NCBI GenBank assembly: GCA_034509755.1
Contig: CM067551.1
Coordinates: 15,558,501 to 15,622,500, forward strand
Origin: Anisodus tanguticus
Lineage: Eukaryota > Streptophyta > Magnoliopsida > Solanales > Solanaceae
Reading direction: 5' to 3'
DNA length: 64,000 nucleotides
Position 1 is the first letter of the stretch, and each line of letters starts with the position of its first letter. The position numbers and the translations under genes were made by a program. The notes below the pieces were generated by a model that was not told where the DNA came from, searched no databases, and saw only the letters and a program-made list of their open reading frames with translations. Positions 12,447-25,489 of the stretch are shown here, piece after piece.

Positions 12447-15400
12447 TTAAGAATCTTTTAAGAAAGATACAACATCTATAACAACAGTGATCACCACAAA
12501 GACAAAGAAGGATGATACGAGGAGTTGGCCAAGCACATCTTCGAACATCCTAGTAATAATCACTTGATTAGCTCCAACCATAAAGCCTACCAAATTCAAC
12601 ACAGACAATGTTATCAATGGTACAGCCAACATCCCTATCCCTTGGAAATCAAATTTCCCCTTCTCGTATTTCTTGAGCTTTTCCTCGTCAATAGCTTTGT
12701 CCGACAAGTACAATTTCTCTCCTTGCGTTCCAATAATCTTTTCTATTATAGCTTTCACTCCTCCTAACCATATTGAACTAACTCCCATCATCATCAGTGC
12801 CCTGTATTCCATCCACCACACATTAACCGATCCGCCTTCTGGAATTGATTCCGACATATTCTCCAGAATCGTTGATATGAACGCGATCACGTACACTACA
12901 AACCAAGGATCATAGACCTAAATAACAAGGAGTTAAGTTGTAAATTAGTTTTCCCTAGTAGATCATGTTGAATGGATAACTAAATTAATAAAAATGTGTT
13001 CTCTAATAGTTTAAGGTTTTTTATGAGATGATCGCACTCTACAATATTATATTAGAGCAAACTGAGGTCCTTGGTTCGAGTCTTACTGTCAGCTATTACA
13101 AAAGATGATTTTCACGTGCTTGACTCATGAAAGCAGAATTCAAGGGAAAATGTATAATTAAAGGGTGTGTTCGGTTTCAAAGGAAAATATTATCCTAAAA
13201 TAATTTATATATATTCTAGATAAATACTATGGGAGCTGGGGGTGGGAGGATAGGAGTGTGGAGTGGTAGGGATAGGGTTTACGGGGGTCAGAGGTAAAGA
13301 TGATGTTTGTTGAGGGGGGATGCATTGAATGTCACTTGTGAAACTTATTTTTCATACTTCTACTAAATAAGTCATTTTCCTTATTTTTAAGAAATTTATT
13401 TTCCTAGAGAAAAAAAAATATTTTAACCAACTGAATATGAAAAAATTGAAAACATTTTATGAAAAGTGTTTTCCTCCCTACCGAACACATCCAAGAAGAA
13501 CATTTCGTTTACCTCTGGGTAGACTTGAATGCCAAGCAAAAGGCAAATGGAGGGAATACTAGCATGCAAAACCATTCCCCAAGAATAGAGAGAGAAGTAC
13601 ATCAAATAGGCATAGCACAAGCATTGAATAGTTTTAATCCTGCTCTTCATGCCGTAAGTGAGGGGATTGAAACGTGATAGACCAGCTTGTGTGAGTGCAG
13701 CGACCCATTTTGTGAGTTGTGAGGAAAAACCTTGCATATCAACTGGGGCACACCCCAAGAAAGATGGTCTTTCCGGATACAAATATGTCGATGTCCACCC
13801 TTTGCAGTGCAGAAGATAACCACTAAATGTGCTCTCTAAATGACAATGGTAGGAATAACCGATCTGCATGCGTAATACGTTCAGAAATCAGAGTAACAAG
13901 TATGTAAGGCATTTAAGTTATATGATGATAATTTAAGTCAAATTTTACTTTTTTACTTTTCAAAAGGAAATTAAACATGTTGACACGGGGAGCTAGTGTC
14001 TTTAGAGAAAATAATCTCATATATGCCCATAGAAATAATACTATAAAAATCTCATGTTATAATAACATATTGAATTGTCATATAATAAAAAAATTATTTG
14101 TAATAAACTATAAAACCAACTATTCATATGTTTTTAGACAACCAAAATATCTAATATAATAAATGTATGGACTAAAGCTTTGCGACTTCTAGTAGGCATT
14201 TCGACATAAAAAAATGTGATAATTAAAAAGTACTATTTGAAAACAAGTGAAAAAGAATATTTAAAAATCAAGTTATATCGAGACATGCATTAACTTAAAT
14301 TCTTCTAAGAACAGTTTTGTTGTGATCATGTTTAGTGAAGAAGGTTCCGTTTGACAGGTATTTTCAGTATGAATCTTTATATCCAAGTATATTTGAATGA
14401 TAAAAAACACATGATATTCAAAACTATAAGGATGAAATATGCTTTTGTTTCATTTTTTGCTTTTCTTCTATTTAATCCTCTTTCTTTTTTCTTTTTGGTT
14501 TTTCATTTATCCAGGTGTCCACAATGAGCTCAGAGCTAAATTCCTATTTCCTCCGTATCCTTTTACAATTTCTCTATTATTTGTTCATTCTAGCAAATAA
14601 GAAAAAGTAATTATTTTTCTAATGTTACCGTTATTATTTAAATAATTATTTCTCAAGCTTCTTAGATAACAAAATTTATATCATTAATTAGTACTTTAGT
14701 AAAGAGACTATACAATGCAAAAAAAGGGGGTATTAGGGGGGGGGGGGGGGGGATATTACTTGAGCAAATTTTGAAGAATGAGTTCAGGTTGGGCCTATCA
14801 TTTACTCCTTAATTTAATGCATACCTCATGAGCAGGATGGTAAATGACAGAAATAGTAATAAAAATGATACTCCATCCGGACAAAAAATAATGTACCCTT
14901 TAACATTTATTTTTTGATTCATAAAGAGGTCCATTTATATATCAAATTAAGAAAGAATTAACCTTATTTTTTCATATTTATCTTATTAAGTGTTAGCTGA
15001 TCAAATCTCAATACCTATTTAATTTGAGACATTTTAATCAAATTTCTATTTTTGCCTAAAAAATAGTATTTTTCTTAAGGGGTGTGCAAATGATTAAGTG
15101 GACACTTTTTTTATTCGGAAGTGAAAGATGATACACGGTAACATGTATCCCGTGTATATCGGCCCATGCAATTGTGTATATTTACTTAACATAATTAGTA
15201 AAATTCTTGTACACGTATAATTATGATAGTAGTCTTGTATTTAAAAAAGATAGTAGTCTTGTATTAGAAAAATGTAGATTTATTTTCTATATTTACATAT
15301 TGTACATCATGTATATAAACCTTTTCATTAATGAAGATAATCAAGAGATTATAATTTTTCAGGAAGGAGTATTATACTCAAAAGTGGAATTTGAAATTTA

Positions 15401-18400
15401 TGAGTTTTTATTAATAAATAATTTAAAATATAATAATAATAAGAATAATTAAATTACAGTAAAATATTTATGAATATTTAGTAAGACTTCTTAGTAATAT
15501 ATGTATACAACAAAAACTATAAGATTTACTTGAACTTTTCTGTTATTATAAGGTAGTTTCGCTTCTGACCCCAATATGAGATAAACAAGGATTCTAGAAC
15601 GGGAAAAAAGGGTCTGGAATTATACAATTCATTTTATTCCGGATAATTTTAGAAATTTCTCTTCAAATATGATTTCGTTACATCAATCTCTCTTATGATT
15701 TGCAACATTAAGTTTGTCTCTTTTGTTTATATTCTTTGTAACAATTACAGTGCCACTTATTTTCTTTGTAGTCGGTTTTTGAAAATGACATTTTTATATA
15801 TTTAAAAACTTTTAAAGTTTAAACTTCTTAGCTTATTCCTATGAAATACTCTTATAATTGTAGAAATATCATACTTTATTTTTTCATTTTATATGATACA
15901 TTTTTATTTTAATCTGTTTCAACCAAAAACATCTTTTATATTTAAATTAATTTAAAATTAAAGCTTCTTTTCAAATTGTATTTGTGTGATTACACTGAGC
16001 ATATTGTTATTGTAATTCAAATTAAAACTACCCATTTCACCTTTAATAAAATAGTTTATAGCAACATAAGTGTCTCTGAACTTTTTTTTCTTTCTTACAT
16101 TTCGTAACCAATCAAACATAATCACATAAGATCAAAACTTCTAAGGGTACTATTATTATGTGACAATATTGTTTCAAATAAATTTAGTGTCCAGTCAATT
16201 ACCATCGTATAAAATAAAAGGCAAAAATATATGACTTGCCTCTTCACCCCATTGTGTTCCATCCTCGTATGCACAACTAGCCAGGGTCTTAGCTTCCTCT
16301 ATGATATCTTCTGATATGACTTTCTCTTGCTTAATATAACCATTATTCTCCTTTAGTGAAGCAATAAACTTTCGACTCGATCCAACACGCTTCTCCGGTG
16401 AACCAAGAAACTCATCTTCGACTATAAATAAAGTCCACCACCCAAAAAAAATTTAAAAATTAGCTGATTTTCTTTACAAATAATGAACGAAATATATTGT
16501 TGAACTTTGACAAAATACGAACCCTTTAGACCTGGACTCGTGTATAACGCGTTCCTCTTCAGAAAATAACCAGTTCCCGATAAAACTGGGCCTTGGATAC
16601 CATCCATCCCGTGCCATATTGTCTACAAGTAAGTATATATTTTACAATAATCAACCTAATTTTTTTAAAATTATTTCTCTGCAATATTTTAAATAACTAA
16701 GAAAGAAAAAAAACCTTGTAAGCCTGTCTGATTTTGACATCGTAAATATCGGACTTGCTGACATTGTAAAACACTTGAGGGAACTGTACATAAGCTAATG
16801 AAGGTGATAGCTTTGGGTCAAGATGGAAACACATTGCTTTCCGAGCTGATGTTGGATCATGACAGAAAAAATCACAATCTAACACCAGTAAATAGGGGGC
16901 ATTACTGATTATCCCTGAAACTCGAAGCTGCATAAAGTTAATTAGATGTTAGAATTTTTTTTTTATTCACGTAAGATCAAATACATACTCCCCCTGTGAC
17001 CCTGTCCCAATTTCTGCTTTTCGCTTTTTGATATAAAATTTCTTATTTTGACCATACATTTAGACATAAATTTTTTTAGTTTTTTAAAATTAAATTTACA
17101 TATTTAAAAACTACGTAAAATGTACTATAAGTTATATTAATAATTAGTAGTTCAAAATATTAAAAGGCATATGAAAAAATTGTGGTAAAAAAAAATAATT
17201 CGTTTGACTCTCGAAATCCAAACAAGAAATTGAGACAGAGGCACTACTAGAAAAAAAAAAATCCACCGACATTTAGTGGAATGTGTTGTAAAATATGATT
17301 TTCTCACTTTATTCCCACCGAATCAGCTCACCGAAAAAACATATGGTGCGAAACAAGTTCTTATTGAAATGCTGAAACTTTTAAATTTTTCTGTGTGAAA
17401 ATATTACTATTACTAAACATTTTTCAGCGAGGCATATAATATAAGAGGGGGAATAAATGGGATTATCAGTTCATACAAGAGCATTTGCAGATCCACCCTT
17501 GAAGTGATGACGACGATGGGTTCTTCTTTCACGGGATACGTATACTAGCATAGGAATTTCCGTCAAATCGTTGGCACTCTTCTCTTTCTCAATTATCCTG
17601 TCATTTATTACCTGGACGGACCAAAAATATTTCATCAGAATAAAGATAAAAAAGTAAGAAGGAATATATTTTTTCCTCCATTTGGCTTGATGACTTCCAA
17701 GGATTATAGTGTACTTCTTCAACTCATATGTTGTTGACATAGACGACACAATCTTTAGTGGAAGTATTTTTGTTCTTTATTAAGTATTATAGTGTCCTTC
17801 AAGTACCTAATCTGTTTTTCATATATGTTCCATGTTTACTATAGAGAGTTATGCACGGTCTGAACTTGGCTCAACATATTTGGAAAGCTTTAATATGTTA
17901 AAAAAAACTACATTTTCATTTATTGTTAAAGTTATGCTATTTGGACTTTTCAAAAATGTCTAGTGCCAGATTCTTAAAAATGCATCATTTTTTAAGCATT
18001 CGACACACCTCCATCGATATTTATGAAGAGTATGAGCAATATAGATTCAAAATACCTTAATAAATGGGGCTCTATCAGGCACAATATTATCTTTGATTTT
18101 TCCGGATTCACCAGCATGGTTCACATTTTGCTGGAACTCCTCATATTTTAGCTGCAAAATTAAAAAAAAGACTTCATTAAAATTATTTAATCTGCAAAGT
18201 ACTGCTACAAAATGCATAGGAATCTTCACTCTTACGTTACCATACTTTAATTTCTTTCATTTCAGCTACAAAGTCATCGTTCTTAAGGACACGATCATCT
18301 TCCCCTAGTGGAGAAAAAAATGCCTTCGGGCACCGTGTTTTGATTCCATATTTCCTACAGAAAGGGATCCACAACTTAGCAAAAGAACATGCTTCCTCCA

Positions 18401-18839
18401 TGGCGTACAACGACAAGGGGCATCCCGCATCATCTGACAGATACACAGCCAACTTGTCCGTCGGGTAGTCAAGAGCCATTGCGGATATCAGAGTGTTCAT
18501 TACATCCACAATTGGCTCTTTCTTAGGATTGGCAGTGAAGACCATCACGTCAATCGCCGGAAGCTGGGAATCCTGGCAAGTTATGTTGTCAGGGAACACG
18601 TCCCTGACAACGGGGCGCCAACGAGTCCCTTGTCCGAAGAACCACTTGACAATGAAACAAACTTCACCTAAGGTGATAAGCACCCATGCAAATGCTTGTA
18701 AAGTGAGGACGTTTTCGAGGTAAAATAAATGAGATAAACGATAGTATACTAATGCAAGCATGATTACAGAGTGGAGAAACATGTGGAGTCGGTACATGGT
18801 GGTGGTAGGTTGCTGCACAGTACATCTGTTGAGTTCCAT
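12447..18839 (-). CDS. Cellulose synthase-like protein, CslG/CslM type (GAME15-like candidate)
   Basis: Eight exons splice by eye to 713 residues without a stop: 18839-18246, 18151-18056, 17611-17477, 16927-16715, 16622-16523, 16421-16240, 13863-13513 and 12917-12447. All introns are GT-AG except intron 6, which is GC-AG. This is a family-2 glycosyltransferase of the CslG/M group, normally in ER or Golgi membranes. Two membrane segments lie at about residues 21-67, the first Asp motif (YLSDDAG) at 136-137 and the DCD motif at 292-294. Membrane helices fill the last 180 residues. The third motif, normally VxED, reads HLES (Ser451), and QxxRW reads QLTKW (489-493). Family members glucuronidate saponin or steroid aglycones, and GAME15 of Solanum is the suggested counterpart. 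The ATG has a good context (AACCATGG) and a TATA-like box 46 bp upstream. The family assignment is firm; equating it with GAME15 is inference from neighbours. Confidence 0.92.
13163..13492. mobile_element. MITE in intron 7 of the CSL gene
   Basis: The left end GGGTGTGTTCGGTTTC and the right end, which reads GGATGTGTTCGGTAGG on the other strand, form imperfect terminal inverted repeats around about 330 bp of non-coding sequence. The right end lies about 20 bp inside the intron from the exon 7 donor (13512). The superfamily is not determined and no clear target duplication was seen. Confidence 0.65.
14700..14760. repeat. Poly-G tract in CSL intron 6
   Basis: A run of about sixteen G follows AAAAAAGGGGGTATTA near 14738-14753. 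It is a simple-sequence tract inside the 2.4-kb intron, and its length may be unreliable in sequencing. Confidence 0.7.
15120..15365 (+). repeat. Solo or partial copia LTR in CSL intron 6
   Basis: The stretch with ATAATTATGATAGTAGTCTT and TAGTCTTGTATTAGAAAAAT matches, in plus orientation, the LTR piece at 32734-32905 (minus), including its start GTGAAAG and the ATACACGGT block. It is therefore an LTR of the same copia family as the element at 32.7-37.0 kb, left alone in the intron. The boundaries are approximate. Confidence 0.7.
17242..17345 (+). mobile_element. CACTA-type transposon terminus in CSL intron 3
   Basis: The sequence CACTACTAGAAAAA at 17242 is the typical terminal inverted repeat start of plant CACTA (En/Spm) elements. 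It is followed by subterminal motifs such as CCACCGACATTT and CCCACCGAAT. No matching opposite end was found in the intron, so this is a fragment. Confidence 0.6.
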
Positions 18840-18883
18840 GGTTTTTTTCTTGGTGGTTTCTCTTCTTTCCCTCTTTCAACACC

Positions 18884-18890
18884 TATTTAT
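18884..18890 (-). promoter_or_regulatory. TATA-like box of the CSL gene
   Basis: On the minus strand CCATAAATAGG lies about 46 bp upstream of the ATG at 18839. This implies a very short leader of roughly 15-25 nt. It is a motif match only. Confidence 0.5.
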
Positions 18891-18929
18891 GGCTTGGATA
18901 TGTTAACTACCTCACTCCTCATATTACTC

Positions 18930-19390
18930 TCTTCGTTTCAATTTGTTTGTCTTAGTTTGATTTGATAAGGAATTTTTAAAAAATAAAAAAGATATTTTAA
19001 TCTTATAGTCTTAAACTAAAAATATGTACTCTCTCTGTTTCAATTTATGTGACACCATTTGACTTGACACGGAGTTTAAGAAAGAAAAAAGACTTTTGAA
19101 ATATATGGTTCAAAATAAGTCTTATGTAAACGTGTGGTCGTAAATCATCTCATAAAATTAAATTATTTCTAAATACAGAAAGATGACATTTCTTTTTGCG
19201 ATAAACCAAAAAAGAAAATGGTGTCACATAAATTGATAGAGAGGGAGTATAATATAACAAATATATCCTTTAATTTTGTAATCTTGAACATATCACCCGG
19301 AGATTTTGAAATTAAAGAATTATCAAATTAGGAAATTTTTTTTTGAAAAAGATTAAAAAAGAAAGTAAGACAAATAAATTAAAGCAAAAA
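18930..19390. mobile_element. Outer Stowaway-like MITE upstream of the CSL gene (interrupted)
   Basis: The left end CTTCGTTTCAATTTGTTTGTC and the right end around 19362-19382 (on the other strand CTTTAATTTATTTGTCTTA) pair as inverted repeats. Between them a second MITE (19029-19247) is inserted. The pair begins about 90 bp upstream of the CSL start codon, just beyond the TATA-like box, so it forms the promoter-proximal sequence. Confidence 0.65.
19029..19247. mobile_element. Inner Stowaway MITE with TA target duplication
   Basis: The inverted ends are CTCTCTCTGTTTCAATTTAT and, from the other side, CTCCCTCTCTATCAATTTAT, both continuing GTGACACCATTT. TA dinucleotides flank both ends (19027-19028 and 19248-19249). 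The length of about 219 bp fits a Stowaway (Tc1/mariner-related) MITE. It interrupts the older MITE at 18930-19390. Confidence 0.85.
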
Positions 19391-19454
19391 AATATTAGAA
19401 TTTATTGATCGAATATTGTATATTTACGCTGTATAGGACCCATTAGTGAGAAGT

Positions 19455-22010
<2,556 letters not shown>

Positions 22011-22312
22011 GAAGCAATCAGCCTAATATAGATTTTCAATGCATAGGACCTATTAAGTGGAAGCGCTCTCCAGACGAGTCAAAATGTCTAAATATTGAAA
22101 TTTGAGTACTATAAATTCTGTTCTTCTAAAATTAAACATATGCAACACATGTTAGAAAACTTTGTTTTGAGAAAAATTGTTCATCTCAAAATAATTCTAA
22201 CTGAAGTATTCATTTTTCAAGATTTGACTGCATGTCTTTTAATCATTTCTTTTCATTCTTATATTAATAAAATAGTACTCCTTCCGTCCACTTTTACTTA
22301 TCCATTGTACTA
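22011..22312. other. Short spacer between LTR remnants
   Basis: No gene is seen. A segment near 22043-22067 (TGCATAGGACCTATTAAGTG) resembles the sequence just left of the solo LTR at 19430-19454 (TGTATAGGACCCATTAGTGA), suggesting a short duplicated host sequence around the LTR. Confidence 0.4.
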
Positions 22313-22434
22313 AAAATATATGTATATAACTCGTATTTTCCACTGAGGTCCATGATATGCAATACAATATATACACGCATATAGCGCAATCATAAATCAT
22401 CAAGCCGCTCTTTGAGGCCATATCATATCATATA
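22313..22434 (-). repeat. Fragment of the solo-LTR family
   Basis: About 110 bp, including ATATGCAATACAATATATAC and TCATAAATCATCAAGCCGCT, match 20030-20140 inside the solo LTR. It ends exactly where another gypsy LTR begins (22435), so the second element probably inserted into an older LTR copy. Confidence 0.8.
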
Positions 22435-24804
22435 TGTCACAACCCAAACCGGAGGGCCATGACGGGCACCCGGACCCTACCTGCCGGGCACTACTCCTTA
22501 CATTTTTACCAGCTAACCGTAATTAATCATGGCCCCAAAGAGAGGCTTGATTATTCTACTGACACACATATCAAGGCCGATATGGCCATGCACGACTACT
22601 ATACACAAGACAACTGTCTACAAGCCTCTAAAGAGTACATGACATCACAAGGTCGGGACAGGGCCCCGCCATACCAATATGGATGTGCAAACAATCAGAC
22701 CACGACCAGACTGTAACTCTAAAACAAGTAGAGTGCTCCAATATCAGTTGAACCAAAAACCTACCAGTGCGAATCGTCCCCCTATTTACCTGAGCCTGCG
22801 GGCATGAAACGCAGCGTCCCCCGACAAAAGAGACGTTAGTACTACTGATGTACTGAGTATGTCAAACATGAATAATAGCATAATAGAGATATAAATATAA
22901 ACTGAGACAGAAACAACCGACAAAATTAGCCGACAGAAATAGCCGATAGTAACAGCTGACAGAAACAATCGATAGTAGTGAATGCCTCTGAGGGTCCTAT
23001 TATGCCTAAATGTCATGCATAATACAAATGCGTTATATATATATATATATTGGCCTCATCGGAAATATTCCTTCCCATAACAGCTTCTGGGGGTATCATT
23101 TCATTTCGGCCTCTGTGGGCATCATATCATTTTGACCTCATTGGGTATCATATCATTTTGGCCTCATTTGACATCTTCATTTTTGTGATAGTATGTACCA
23201 GTTGTAGGTGGTGTGCGTATATAACGCCATTCCCTTTTCCCCATCACCTACATATATATAATTCATACCATATAGTAGTGTATATAAAACATGTGGGTCC
23301 AGGGTAATACATGAATATAATGCAAATGCATGAATGACAATAAAATATTCTGAACTTATCAGATGACATAATATCCTTGTACCTTCGGCTAACATTGTGA
23401 ATATTTACATCTTTCCTATATAACTTAATAAGGATTTAGAACACATTTAGACATGCTTTTAATATATAAATCAATAACATGAACATCTTTGGCTACTAAG
23501 AGCAGAATAATTTATGGAATATTATTACGGTTACGTTTAGTTACATGGAACATGTCAAAAGAAAGAAATACTTCTCCTTAACATACCTTCGCAGACCTAT
23601 TGAAAATACAACCCATGTAGTTCATATGGTACCTAACCTTAAGCACGGATGAACTAGCTTGAAAAATGGAATTCAATGTGACTTTGAGACTGTGTTTGGA
23701 TTGCTGCGGCTAACACCCATTAATATCAAATGAACATTACCATGTTGCTACCTATAATCTCGTTGCTACAAGTATACCTTGTTTTGTGTTATGCATAAAA
23801 TTAATGGAGAAGTTTCTCTAATCTTGCTCTAAGTTTCGTGAGACAAAAAGAACATTTGTTGAATGTTTTGGTAGAGGATTACATTTTGGCCAGCAGTTGA
23901 TTCATTCTACTTAAATGCTAAGGAATGAGATAATGCTTCCTTTTAACAGATGTCATCTCTACACTCAACATGATGCCACCCTATTCCATAAAATTCCACC
24001 AATGAATTAGATCACCTTAGTCACTTAGGGGGGTTCATTTAAATTCTCCACGTAACATTTCCACTTAATCTTGTCCCCCTCTCAAAATTCGTCCGTTAGA
24101 CGAGTTTTCAATTATCCGATTTATCAGTTAGCCGATTTATCAATTAGCCGATCATTGTTGTCCCACTTGATAAGTCCTAAATTAGTTCGAGGTCACCTCC
24201 TTTTATATACTAAGCTCTTTATTTGTTTACGTCTTAGATGTTCAAACCATCGTCCGAAAGTATGGGGTGTTACATCATTTTCCCCTTAGAAACATTCATC
24301 CTCGAATGTTGGGGTGACATATCTGATCCCCGTCACTTAACCAGAGAATATATCTACTTTTTCACGGGCCATATAATGTAACATACATCATTACATCATA
24401 TTTCACATGGTCATCAAGCCTTTATTATAATAATACGAAATAGAACTCACCTTATGCTTCTCGGCGTTTGTGTAAAATAGGTATGGATATTTGTTTTTCA
24501 TCGCCTCTTCCGCCTTTCATGTCACTTCTTCTACATTCTTATTCTGCCAAAGAATTTTTACGGAGGCTACCTCTTTAGTCCTCAACTTGCGGACTTGTCA
24601 ATTTAAGGTAGCAATAGGAATCTCTTCATATGATAAATCTTCTATAACCGTCACGTCGTCGATTGTCATAATTTGGGAAGGATCTCCAATACATGCTCTC
24701 AACATAGAAACATGGAAAATTGGGTGAACAACCACTAACTCTGAAGGCAAGTCCAATTCGTAAGCTACTTAACCGATTCTTCGAATTATGCGACATGGCC
24801 CCAA
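22435..24804 (-). mobile_element. Older chromodomain gypsy element: 3' LTR and end of pol
   Basis: On the minus strand the end of pol is readable from about 24800 to 24430. It holds the pre-chromodomain motif HVSMLRACIGDPS and a chromodomain-like tail with VRKLRTKEVASVKILW. A purine tract AAGGGGAAAATGA then leads into an 1840-bp 3' LTR starting TGTAACACCCCATACTTTC at 24274 and ending GGTTTGGGTTGTGACA at 22435. The rest of the element is missing because another gypsy element abuts at 24805. Stops interrupt the pol tail. Confidence 0.8.
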
Positions 24805-25364
24805 TATAGATGTATAACCATATAAAATTTTGTCCAATTCTAGAAGGGATAACTCAGCGAAAAATAGTTTATAATTTCACGACCCGAACTAGTTACAAGA
24901 TAATCTATTAGCAATAATTTCATGATCATTCTTTCAACATCCAGATTATATTCTAACATGTATTGTAACTCAAAACAAGGGATTATACTAAGAATGTTGA
25001 GTGAGAGAACTCACCTTTATTGCTTATTAACCGCAAATGAACTTTCAAACTCCAACTAAACCTTTTCGGAACTTAATTGCTAAAGTTAATTTTTTTTTTC
25101 TCTGAAATTTCTGGTTTTTTTCCTCTGTGTTCTCTTCTGCTCTACCAGAATTTTTCATATAACATGTTGTGTTGTGTGTGTTTGTGTAGGAGTGGGAAAG
25201 GAGTTGATAAACTTAGGTTAGGAGTCTTAAGGGATGAGGGGTTTGGAAGAAATTTGGAATAGTGTAAGGGGGGGGGGGGGATTTGGTTGAGATTTTTAAG
25301 GGAATTAGACGTGCAACCTTCCCTTATATAAATTTTTTTCTTCTAATTACTACGGGACATTACA
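24805..25364 (-). repeat. Truncated 3' LTR of the chromovirus
   Basis: It matches 32170-32733 closely, including CACGACCCGAACTAGTTAC, GATTATATTCTAACATGTAT and a poly-G run near 25268-25280 that is also present in the 5' LTR near 32635-32650. Only the first quarter of the LTR is retained. Confidence 0.9.
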
Positions 25365-25489
25365 TCCTCCCCTCCTTAAATAACATTCGTCCTTGAATGT
25401 GAATAAGGTCGTAACACATGTACATAGATACACAAATTTCACACACATGAAACACAACGTAACCCATTTTCATTACCTTACTCAAAGAG

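Noticed and set aside
13459..13677. Plus-strand frame next to the intron 7 MITE
   Set aside because: It is antisense to CSL exon 7 and the MITE.
18664..18882. Minus-strand frame overlapping CSL exon 1 in another register
   Set aside because: It is a shadow of the real exon, with His/Ser-rich sequence and no similarity.
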